This document shows positions 1 through 7,137 of a stretch of 8,823 bases of DNA, piece after piece. Location: positions 1 through 8,823 of the forward strand of contig CALAZP010000119.1 of NCBI GenBank assembly GCA_937926355.1, in the 5' to 3' direction. This stretch comes from an uncultured Saprospirales bacterium (lineage in GTDB: Bacteria; Bacteroidota; Bacteroidia; Chitinophagales; Saprospiraceae). The notes below the pieces were generated by a model. It did no database searches, was not told the DNA's origin, and worked only from the letters and a program-made list of their open reading frames with translations. A program made the position numbers and the translations under genes. The stretch's first letter is position 1, and each line of letters starts with the position of its first letter.

Positions 1-83
1 TATTCAAACTGCTTTTCAACGGTGAGCGGTGGCAGATTTTCTCTATTACAGATACTAGAAGGAAAGCTAACTGCCCAGAGTAA
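1..83 (+). CDS. C-terminal end of an unidentified protein, possibly NTF2/SnoaL-like (partial)
   Basis: Reading from base 3, an open frame of 26 codons ends in TAA at 81-83; its start lies outside the window. The visible tail contains LLFNGERWQIFSITDTRR and then a short Lys/Cys end. A pattern of hydrophobic strand, short turn, W-x-I-x-S-I and a charged end is common at the C-terminus of NTF2-like/SnoaL-like/DUF4440 proteins, which is the only basis for the family suggestion. Frame 1 is also open (to TAA at 97-99) but looks less protein-like. The gene is followed after 39 bp by the DUF1080 gene on the same strand, so the two may be cotranscribed. Assignment is tentative because only 26 residues are visible. 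Confidence 0.5.
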   Translation, partial: FKLLFNGERWQIFSITDTRRKANCPE

Positions 84-122
84 AGAGTTAAAATTTTAAT
101 TTTATAATAAACGAAGAACAAA

Positions 123-875
123 ATGAAAAACAACATTAAACTATTGACTTTAATAGGGATCCTGATTCTGAGCCAGGTGGTTTCGACTGATTTGGCTGCG
201 CAGGCTATGAATTCGTTAACGCCAGATGAAAAGGAACAAGGATGGAAATTGCTGTTTGACGGAGTATCCACCAAAGGATGGCATAACTACAACAAATCTA
301 CTATTGGTACTTCTTGGATTGTTGAGGATGGAGTGTTGGCCCTCAATGCGGTACCGCAGGACAATGGAAAATTACTGGCAAAAGATGGAGGCGATATTGT
401 CACAGAAGAGGAATACGAAGATTTCGAGTTGGTTTTTGACTGGAAAATTTCCCCTTGTGGCAATAGCGGCGTTATGTTTTTGGTAAATGAAGATGAGAAA
501 TATACTTTTCCATGGCAAACTGGACCAGAGATGCAAATATTGGATAATACTTGTCATCCTGATGCAAAGATCATCAAGCATAGAGCTGGGGATTTGTATG
601 ACATACAATCTAGTAGTCCGGAAACGGTTAAGCCAGCAGGTGAGTGGAACACTTCTGGTATAAAGTTACAGGAAGGGCACCTTACCTTTCATTTAAATGG
701 GGTAAAAGTATTGGAGACGGATTTATGGACAGAAGAGTGGCCTGAAATTTTAAGTCAAACCAAGTGGAAAGACCATGAGGATTTCACCAAATTTAGAAAA
801 GGCAGAATTGCTTTGCAAGACCACCGAGATGCAAGGGTAGAGTTTAGAAATATGAAAATCAGGAGATTAGATTAA
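123..875 (+). CDS. Secreted DUF1080 / 3-keto-disaccharide hydrolase domain protein
   Basis: The 250-residue protein has a Sec signal peptide (residues 1 to about 26: KNNIK, a hydrophobic core, then LAA before Gln), so it is exported to the periplasm or beyond. The rest is a single DUF1080 domain (Pfam 3keto-disac_hyd, a concanavalin-like jelly roll). Hallmarks are GWKLLFDG (40-47), W65 with VEDG (67-70), DIVT (91-94), GNSGV (113-117), PEMQILD (135-141), HRAGDLYD (153-160), LNG (191-193) and KGRIALQDH (226-234). Characterised relatives act on 3-keto-glycosides; the actual substrate here is unknown. Start ATG 123 is preceded by an A-rich leader without a Shine-Dalgarno, usual in Bacteroidota, and directly yields the signal peptide. 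The stop overlaps that of the convergent DUF389 gene. A second DUF1080 gene starts at 8493. Domain assignment is firm; enzymatic role is inferred. Confidence 0.93.
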   Translation: MKNNIKLLTLIGILILSQVVSTDLAAQAMNSLTPDEKEQGWKLLFDGVSTKGWHNYNKSTIGTSWIVEDGVLALNAVPQDNGKLLAKDGGDIVTEEEYEDFELVFDWKISPCGNSGVMFLVNEDEKYTFPWQTGPEMQILDNTCHPDAKIIKHRAGDLYDIQSSSPETVKPAGEWNTSGIKLQEGHLTFHLNGVKVLETDLWTEEWPEILSQTKWKDHEDFTKFRKGRIALQDHRDARVEFRNMKIRRLD

Positions 876-2293
876 TTCATTTCTTTGGGAAAATCTACTA
901 TTAAATTTATTTGTTGAGCCTTTGTCCTAATTTTTAGCCAAGATTCCAAGCGACTCAACTCTTCGCTTTCCGGAGCGGTGGAAAATTGGGCATAGGCCAT
1001 CAATACCGTTTCTTGTTGGTTAGCCCCAACATCGATCAAAAGGTTTCGGCCCATGGTAAATTTCTGAAGATTGGGGTGATTGATTTTGGCTTCTTGGGCT
1101 ACATCTGGAATGAGGTCTGTGGCTTCGGTGTATTTATTTAATTCTGATCGAAGTAGATTGATTTGTTGGTCTTTTTCGATGATGGTGGCTTCACTTCTCT
1201 CGTACAGGTCTTTAAGAATATCTGATCTCAGAACGGTCATGTCGGGGGTAGTCTCTGTACTTTGGTTGATGTATAAGTGGGTTTCATCGAGGCCGTAAAC
1301 CGACAATTTATTTTTTAATTGTTGGATATTGGCTGAGGATAGTTTCTCTCCTATTAAGGTTACTTCTACCACACTACTATCGGGAACAAAAGTCAACTCT
1401 GAGGAGATAATTTGAGTACCCGGCATATCGAATTCTACTCTTAAATATTGGTTGACGCTTTCTTCCCATAGGGTACGCGTAACGATATTGTAGGCGAGAT
1501 AAATACTGGGAGCTATAGTAACAATAATAAAAACCGTGATGTAAGTGCGAACCCTCTTTTCCCGAAGGGGATCTAAAAACTCCCTTTTGGGGAATCTCAT
1601 AAACCGCACAATTAAGTAAGTGGACAAACTGATAAAAACGGAGTTGATAAAAAAGAGATAAAAGGCACCAAAAAAGTAAGCCAGGTTGCCGGTTGCAATT
1701 CCGTACCCCGCGGTACAAAGAGGAGGCATTAAGGCAGTGGCAATAGCTACCCCTGGTATAGCGTTACTTTTTTCTTTGCGAGAGCCTGCTACGATTCCAG
1801 CTAAACCTCCGAATAGGGCGATCAGTACATCCCATATACTAGGTTCTGTCCTGGCGAGTAATTCAGATTGAGCAATGTCAAGCGGGGTGAAGAAAAAATA
1901 TAAAGAGCTGGTCAGTATGCTAATCAAACTGGCCAATCCGATGTTTTTGAGAGATTTTTTGAGCAGGTCAAAATCGTTGATCCCTGCGGCTAAACCCATG
2001 CCCATGATAGGACCCATAAGAGGAGAAATCAACATCGCACCTATAACTACAGCAGTGGAGTTGACATTTAGACCAACGGATGCGACAAGAATGGCGAAAA
2101 TTAAAATGTAAAGGTTGGCGCCTTTAAATTCCACATTCTTTCTGATATCCTCTATGGTAACTAAATCATCCACTTTGCCTTCTTGAAGGTCAAATAGGTT
2201 TTTGATGTAAGTCCAAAAATCGAGAATTTTACGCCCTAATTCCTCAGGACTTAATGAGCGTTTTTCCGGAACGGGGTTGACTTTATTTTCCAC
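872..2293 (-). CDS. DUF389 / TIGR00341-family integral membrane protein
   Basis: The protein has 473 residues. An N-terminal cytoplasmic-looking stretch (1-58) precedes a hydrophobic core (about 60-270) with roughly six or seven membrane segments. The core carries the family signature: SVGLNVNSTAVVIGAMLISP (72-91) followed by LMGPIMGMGLA, then GSRKEKSNAIPGVAIATALM (170-189) and PPLCTAGYGIA. The C-terminal 200 residues are hydrophilic, with a helical, probably coiled-coil stretch near 355-390, so this member is longer than the membrane core alone. The biochemical function of DUF389 is not established. The start is GTG at 2293: an in-frame TAA lies 15 bases upstream (2306-2308) and the next in-frame Met is deep in the membrane core. 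It is transcribed away from the propeller gene and towards the upstream DUF1080 gene. Nothing ties it to the surrounding sugar-related genes. Confidence 0.93.
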   Translation of the reverse strand: MENKVNPVPEKRSLSPEELGRKILDFWTYIKNLFDLQEGKVDDLVTIEDIRKNVEFKGANLYILIFAILVASVGLNVNSTAVVIGAMLISPLMGPIMGMGLAAGINDFDLLKKSLKNIGLASLISILTSSLYFFFTPLDIAQSELLARTEPSIWDVLIALFGGLAGIVAGSRKEKSNAIPGVAIATALMPPLCTAGYGIATGNLAYFFGAFYLFFINSVFISLSTYLIVRFMRFPKREFLDPLREKRVRTYITVFIIVTIAPSIYLAYNIVTRTLWEESVNQYLRVEFDMPGTQIISSELTFVPDSSVVEVTLIGEKLSSANIQQLKNKLSVYGLDETHLYINQSTETTPDMTVLRSDILKDLYERSEATIIEKDQQINLLRSELNKYTEATDLIPDVAQEAKINHPNLQKFTMGRNLLIDVGANQQETVLMAYAQFSTAPESEELSRLESWLKIRTKAQQINLIVDFPKEMN

Positions 2294-2365
2294 AGACCAA
2301 CGGTATTAAATATTTTCTATAAATTTAATAGAATAAAAATTTAATCACTTAAAAATATACAAAGC
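2294..2365. promoter_or_regulatory. Divergent AT-rich spacer, presumed promoter region for both flanking genes
   Basis: These 72 bases are the only spacer between the divergent DUF389 and propeller genes, so promoters for both are expected here or within the opposing 5' coding ends. It is strongly AT-rich and holds several TAAATTTT/TAAATTTA-like elements that resemble the Bacteroidota -7 element (TAnnTTTG) with one mismatch. On the minus strand a TTTG at about 2360-2363 lies about 17 bases upstream of a TAAATTTT. None is a full match, so no single promoter is assigned. No Shine-Dalgarno precedes either GTG start. Confidence 0.45.
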
Positions 2366-5300
2366 GTGAAACAACTTAGGTGGAGCTTTCTGGGGCTCTT
2401 TTTGATTTTTGGAATTTCTTTAATGGCACAAGTGCCTGATTATGAAGCCTTGCCTGGAAAATTTAGGAATATAGGCCCGTTTAGAGGGGGTAGATCGGTG
2501 TGTGCTACTGGGGTTAAAGGGGATCCACTTACCTATTATATGGGAACTACCGGAGGGGGCGTTTGGAAGACAACGGATGCGGGTCAGTATTGGGAAAATA
2601 TTTCTGATGGGTATTTTCAGACGGGTTCGGTTGGCGCTATCGCGGTTTCCGAGAGCCATCCTAATATTATTTACGTGGGAATGGGGGAGCACGCACCTCG
2701 AGGAGTGATGACATCGTATGGAGATGGAGTGTATAAATCGCTGGATGGCGGGCAAACGTGGAGTAAAATGGGTTTGGAGGCCACTCAGCATATTTCTAGG
2801 ATAAGAATAGATCCTCGTAATCCAGATGTGGTTTTTGTTGCAGCTCAGGGAGCTCTGCATGCCCCTAATTCAGAAAGAGGGGTATACAAATCTACTGATG
2901 GGGGAGCTACCTGGGAGCGCGTCTTATTTGTAGATGAAAACACAGGTGCAGTGGAGCTATCCATGGATCACCATTATCCAAATATTTTGTACGCAGCCAT
3001 GTGGGAACACGGGAGGAAACCGTGGCAAGTGATCAGCGGTGGACCTGGAAGTGGCTTGTATAAGAGTGTGGACGGTGGGGCTACTTGGACCGAATTAAAA
3101 GAGGGGTTGCCTGATGAAATGGGAAAAATGGCCATTTCAGTTTCCGGAGCCAACTCCCAAAAAGTTTACGCCTTAATTGAAAGTGATTCGGAAAAAGATC
3201 TAGGAGGTTTATTTGTTTCTAACGATGGAGGTGCCCACTGGACGCGAGTGAGTGATGATAACCGATTAACCCAGCGAGCTTGGTATTATATAGAGGTTTT
3301 TGCGGACCCCAATGATGAACATACCGTTTATGTGATGAGTGCGCCGGCTTTGAGATCTATTGATGGGGGTAAAACTTGGGAGGTATTGCCGAGTGCTCAT
3401 GGGGACTATCACGATTTATGGATCAATCCAGATAATTCTAAGAATATGGTATTGGCGGATGATGGGGGAGCAGCTATTACTTTTAATCGCGGAGCAACAT
3501 GGTCCCAACAATCCAATATGCCCACTGCCCAGTTGTATCGAATCAATACGGACAATCTTTTTCCTTATAATTTGTATGCTGGACAGCAGGACAATACCTC
3601 CATCAAAATAGCTAGTATTGGTATAGGCCGAGGAGGAATCAACTGGGAGCATATGCAATATTCAGCGGGTGGAGAAAGTGCCTTTTTAGCTTTTGACCCC
3701 AATCAACCTACTAAAGTTTTGGGAGGATCATATCTGGGAACGATAGAAGTTTTGGACGTAGCGTCACAAGCTTCTACTAATATTATGATTGAGCCTATAC
3801 AGTACTTAGGCAGAGATGCTAGTGATATGAAGTACCGGTACAATTGGAATGCTCCAATTATTTGGTCTCAACACGAAACCCAAACCGTTTACCACGGCGC
3901 TCAGTATTTGTTGAGGTCCAGAGATCTGGGTACTTCTTGGGAGGTTATTTCTCCCGATTTGACTAGGAATGAAAAAGAAAAACAAGGTAAGGGGGGAGTA
4001 CCATACACCAACGAAGCGGTGGGTGCGGAAAACTATGGAACCTTGGCTTATGTGGTAGAATCACCCCACGAGAAGGGGGTGATTTGGACCGGAAGTGATG
4101 ATGGACTGGTCTACTTGACTAAAGATGGAGGGGTCAATTGGGAAAATGTAACGCCTAAAGGCCTTTCAGAGTGTCTGATTAATGCGATTGAAGTAAGTCC
4201 ACATGATCCTGGAACGGTATTTATCGCGACGACTCAATACAAATTCAATGATTATACCCCTGGGTTGTACAAGACTACGAATTATGGAAAAAGTTGGGAA
4301 GCTATTAATGAGGGAATTCCTTATGGATCTTTTACCCGAGTGGTCAGGGAGGATACTAAGGTGAAAGGACTGTTGTATGCTGGAACAGAAAAGGGATTGT
4401 ATCTGTCTAATGATGGCGGTCGAAATTGGCATTCTTTTCAACTCAATTTACCTGTAACTCCTATAACCGATTTGAAAGTAGCCCATAACGATTTGGTAGT
4501 GGCTACCTCAGGCCGGTCATTTTGGATTTTGGATGATTTAAACGTGGTTAGGGAATTGAAAAATGAAACTAGTGTACCATGGGTATATACACCGGATGAG
4601 TCGATTGATGGCAATTGGTACAGTCCAATGAATGGAGACATTTCTGATTTCGATGGGACCGATAGATTGGAGGGCGTCAACCCTGCTAGTGGAATGGTAA
4701 TCTATTATCATTTGCCTAAGGGACAGGAGGAGCAGGACGAGGTGGTCATGGATATCACTAATGAAAAGGGAGATTTAATAAGAAAGTTTTCTTCTGTTAA
4801 GGCTGCTGACTATGTTCGTTATGATGGAGGGCCAGGACCGGAGCCTATACTATCTAAGCACTCTGGAGTAAATAGGATAGTATGGGATTTGAGACATGCT
4901 TCTTTACCTGGGGTAAGGGATGTTTATATTGAAAGTAGTTATAGAGGACATAAGGTAAAACCAGGTGTTTACCATATTAAGGTAAGCACGGATAAAGGGG
5001 CAGCTACTGCGAAGGGAGTGGTGTTACCCCATCCTTTATACGAGGTCTCTGATGCAGATTGGGCCAAATACCATGCCATCATGAGTGATATGGAGGCAAA
5101 GGTATTAGAAATGCATACCATGGTGGCTCAATTAGCAGAAGTTCGATTGCAGATGGAAAAAATAATGAAGCGTATGGAGAACGGGGCAAGAACAGCAAGT
5201 GTGATAGAAAAGGGTAAGACCTTATTAATGGAAATAAATCAATGGGATGAGGATATGGTTCAGAGAAAATCCAAAGCTTACGATGATGTGGAAAATTTCC

Positions 5301-5509
5301 CAAATAAGTTTACTGCCAACTACATGTTTTTAATGAATCAAACAGAAAGTCAGATTCCTCGGGTGAATAAAGGTTCTCAGGATCGAAAAGCGGAATTGGA
5401 TGCGGAATGGGAAAAGCTAAAAACTAGAGGTCTTCAATTGTTGGAAGTTGGGGTTGCTGAGTTTAATCAATTGGCTCAAGAAGCTGGTATTGGGGTGATT
5501 GGGTACTAA
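2366..5509 (+). CDS. Exported VPS10/sortilin-like BNR-repeat beta-propeller protein
   Basis: The 1047-residue protein starts at GTG 2366: only this start supplies the signal peptide (1-21, ending SLMA before Gln), and an in-frame TAA lies just upstream. Ten Asp-box (S/T-x-D-x-G-x-x-W) motifs are visible at residues 69, 125, 176, 234, 285, 331, 518, 585, 637 and 681, with a degenerate one at 373-379. They indicate one or two beta-propellers spanning about 30-725. An Ig-like/FlgD-like beta region follows (about 775-885, with GVNRIVWDLRH and KPGVYHIKV), then a charged alpha-helical tail (about 895-1045). No FRIP motif is present, so it is not a classical sialidase, and no type IX secretion sorting domain is obvious. 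The family is often labelled glycosyl hydrolase, but catalysis is unproven. It lies 6 bp before the sulfatase gene and is very likely cotranscribed with it. Family assignment is firm; substrate and activity are unknown. Confidence 0.92.
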   Translation: MKQLRWSFLGLFLIFGISLMAQVPDYEALPGKFRNIGPFRGGRSVCATGVKGDPLTYYMGTTGGGVWKTTDAGQYWENISDGYFQTGSVGAIAVSESHPNIIYVGMGEHAPRGVMTSYGDGVYKSLDGGQTWSKMGLEATQHISRIRIDPRNPDVVFVAAQGALHAPNSERGVYKSTDGGATWERVLFVDENTGAVELSMDHHYPNILYAAMWEHGRKPWQVISGGPGSGLYKSVDGGATWTELKEGLPDEMGKMAISVSGANSQKVYALIESDSEKDLGGLFVSNDGGAHWTRVSDDNRLTQRAWYYIEVFADPNDEHTVYVMSAPALRSIDGGKTWEVLPSAHGDYHDLWINPDNSKNMVLADDGGAAITFNRGATWSQQSNMPTAQLYRINTDNLFPYNLYAGQQDNTSIKIASIGIGRGGINWEHMQYSAGGESAFLAFDPNQPTKVLGGSYLGTIEVLDVASQASTNIMIEPIQYLGRDASDMKYRYNWNAPIIWSQHETQTVYHGAQYLLRSRDLGTSWEVISPDLTRNEKEKQGKGGVPYTNEAVGAENYGTLAYVVESPHEKGVIWTGSDDGLVYLTKDGGVNWENVTPKGLSECLINAIEVSPHDPGTVFIATTQYKFNDYTPGLYKTTNYGKSWEAINEGIPYGSFTRVVREDTKVKGLLYAGTEKGLYLSNDGGRNWHSFQLNLPVTPITDLKVAHNDLVVATSGRSFWILDDLNVVRELKNETSVPWVYTPDESIDGNWYSPMNGDISDFDGTDRLEGVNPASGMVIYYHLPKGQEEQDEVVMDITNEKGDLIRKFSSVKAADYVRYDGGPGPEPILSKHSGVNRIVWDLRHASLPGVRDVYIESSYRGHKVKPGVYHIKVSTDKGAATAKGVVLPHPLYEVSDADWAKYHAIMSDMEAKVLEMHTMVAQLAEVRLQMEKIMKRMENGARTASVIEKGKTLLMEINQWDEDMVQRKSKAYDDVENFPNKFTANYMFLMNQTESQIPRVNKGSQDRKAELDAEWEKLKTRGLQLLEVGVAEFNQLAQEAGIGVIGY

Positions 5510-5515
5510 AAGTTT

Positions 5516-7039
5516 ATGGTTATGAAAAGGAAGATTGGATATTTATGGGGGTTAGTTTTACTGGTGGGATGTGAGGTAGCGGAAAAACAGCCCTTGAATA
5601 TGGTCGTTTTTATTGTAGATGATATGGGTTGGCAGGACACTTCTGTCCCCTTTTGGGAAAAACCTACATCATTCAATCAACTATACCAAACGCCTAATAT
5701 GGAACGTTTGGCTGAAGGTGGAAAAATCTTCACTCAGGCTTATGCTACTTCGGTTTGTTCTCCAAGCAGAACTAGTTTGATGACTGGCATGAATGCCGCC
5801 AGGCATCGGGTGACCAATTGGACCTTGAGGAGAGACAACCCACCAGATGCTAAGGATACGATATTGACATTGCCAGATTGGAATTACAACGGCTTACAAC
5901 CGGTGGACAGTATTCCTAATGGTTTGTACGCGACCACCTTACCACAGATTCTTCAAGCCAATGGGTATTATACTATTCATACGGGTAAAGCCCATTGGGG
6001 AGCGATGAATACCCCTGGTTCCAATCCTCTTAATTTGGGGTTTGATAAAAATATTGCTGGACATGCGGCAGGAGGATTGGGAAGTCACTTGGGTGAAAAA
6101 TATTTTGGCAATGCTGAGCCTGGCGCTCATTCGCTGCCATGGGGAGTTCCGGGAATGGAAGCTTATCATGGAGATTCCATTAATTTAGCAGAAGCGCTGA
6201 CTATTGAAGCTTTAAAGGCATTAGATGAGAGGCCCAAAGATCAACCTTTCTATTTATACCTTTCCCATTATATTGTACATATTCCTTTAGAACCTGCGCA
6301 CAAGTACTATGAAAAATATCGAGCTATGGGATTAGAGGAGCCCGAGGCTAGATATGCCTCTATGGTCGAAGAAATGGATGCTAGTCTAGGGAGGTTACTT
6401 CAGTATTTAGAGGATCATCAACTTTCAGAAAATACGGCCATCGTCTTTTTATCTGATAACGGAGGACTCTCTGCATCTGCCAGAGGAGGGGTTTTGCATA
6501 CCCATAATGCGCCGTTAAATAGCGGTAAAGGTTCTGCGTATGAAGGTGGAATCAGAGTCCCGTTTATTGTCAAATGGCCAGGAAAAGTTCTACCCAATAC
6601 CAGAGAAACTACTCCTATAATTGTAGAAGATTTATTTCCAACACTTTTAGAAATGGCAGGGGTACAAGAATATGAAACCATTCAAGTGGTTGATGGATGG
6701 TCTTTAGCAGGACTTTTTAAGGATAAAGAAAAATTAAAGAAGAGAGATTTGTTTTGGCATTATCCCAACAGATGGGGCGCTAATGGACCGGGAATAGGCC
6801 CGAGTAGCACCATTAGAAGCGGTGATTGGAAATTAATTCATCGACATGATCTGGGCAAGCTGGAACTATATAACCTCCGTAATGATATTGGTGAAAGCGT
6901 GGATTTGTCTGAAGAAAACCCGGATAAGGTTTTAGAATTGGCTGAAAAATTAACGGCCCATCTGAAAGCTACACAGGCGGATATTCCCGCGGTAAAGGCA
7001 ACTGGAAAACCCGTTCCATTTCCTATTGATTTGCTTTAA
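5516..7039 (+). CDS. Lipoprotein sulfatase (Cys-type, family S1 arylsulfatase-like)
   Basis: This 507-residue hydrolase should cleave sulfate esters, probably on a carbohydrate, at the cell envelope. The N-terminus is a lipoprotein signal with lipobox LVGC (Cys19). Active-site elements in order: VDDMGWQD (34-41, metal-binding Asp pair), CSPSRTSLMTG (81-91, Cys81 being the residue matured to formylglycine), TGKAHWG (156-162), SHYIVHIP (250-257), SDNGG (313-317) and SGKGSAYEGG (336-345). All key residues are intact and the length is normal for the family. The C-terminal subdomain carries SGDWKLIHR and LYNL. It requires a formylglycine-generating or anaerobic sulfatase-maturing enzyme encoded elsewhere. 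The start may be ATG 5516 or ATG 5522; both keep the lipobox. It follows the propeller gene by 6 bp, implying an operon. The exact substrate and sulfatase subfamily cannot be read. Confidence 0.95.
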   Translation: MVMKRKIGYLWGLVLLVGCEVAEKQPLNMVVFIVDDMGWQDTSVPFWEKPTSFNQLYQTPNMERLAEGGKIFTQAYATSVCSPSRTSLMTGMNAARHRVTNWTLRRDNPPDAKDTILTLPDWNYNGLQPVDSIPNGLYATTLPQILQANGYYTIHTGKAHWGAMNTPGSNPLNLGFDKNIAGHAAGGLGSHLGEKYFGNAEPGAHSLPWGVPGMEAYHGDSINLAEALTIEALKALDERPKDQPFYLYLSHYIVHIPLEPAHKYYEKYRAMGLEEPEARYASMVEEMDASLGRLLQYLEDHQLSENTAIVFLSDNGGLSASARGGVLHTHNAPLNSGKGSAYEGGIRVPFIVKWPGKVLPNTRETTPIIVEDLFPTLLEMAGVQEYETIQVVDGWSLAGLFKDKEKLKKRDLFWHYPNRWGANGPGIGPSSTIRSGDWKLIHRHDLGKLELYNLRNDIGESVDLSEENPDKVLELAEKLTAHLKATQADIPAVKATGKPVPFPIDLL

Positions 7040-7137
7040 TTTGGCAAATAGGCACTCTGGGCAAAAAAAGTTTTTTAATACTACTTAAAAATATCTGATT
7101 ATATTGGCAGGTACTAAAACTTAAACGAAAAATTACC
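7040..7137 (+). other. 98-bp spacer between sulfatase and MFS genes, no clear element
   Basis: The spacer is AT-rich. A run of seven A, one G and six T (7063-7076) is symmetric but leaves no room for a loop. A 6-bp inverted repeat, ATTTGC (7029-7034) with GCAAAT (7044-7049), spans the sulfatase stop but is not followed directly by a T-run. TATATTGG (7100-7107) matches the Bacteroidota -7 element with one mismatch, but no -33 TTG lies at the right distance. An internal promoter is possible; readthrough from the sulfatase gene is equally likely. Confidence 0.3.

Noticed and set aside
88..99. TTAAAATTTTAA palindrome upstream of the first DUF1080 gene as an operator
   Set aside because: A 12-base A/T-only palindrome is expected by chance in an AT-rich spacer, and it lies in a 39-bp gap between probably cotranscribed genes.
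1..99. Frame-1 open stretch ending at TAA 97-99 as the upstream gene's tail
   Set aside because: The frame ending at 81-83 gives a more protein-like tail with a W-x-I-x-S-I strand; frame 1 shows no recognisable pattern.
1377..1718. 113-codon minus-strand frame inside the DUF389 gene, in another phase
   Set aside because: It lies within the conserved membrane core of DUF389 and its translation shows no family features; the DUF389 frame is uninterrupted, so no frameshift needs to be invoked.
2420..2860. 146-codon open frame on the minus strand inside the propeller gene
   Set aside because: It is fully antisense to a strongly supported coding region, its translation is rich in Ser, Ile, His and Arg with no recognisable domain, and it has no leader or neighbouring partner.
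2366..5509. Classical bacterial sialidase
   Set aside because: Asp boxes are present, but there is no FRIP-type motif and no recognisable arginine triad arrangement; length and C-terminal modules fit the VPS10/BNR family better.
7063..7076. A-run and T-run (seven A, G, six T) as a terminator after the sulfatase
   Set aside because: The symmetric runs leave no loop and contain no G:C pairs; a stable RNA hairpin is unlikely. The nearby 6-bp repeat at 7029-7049 is not followed directly by a T-run.
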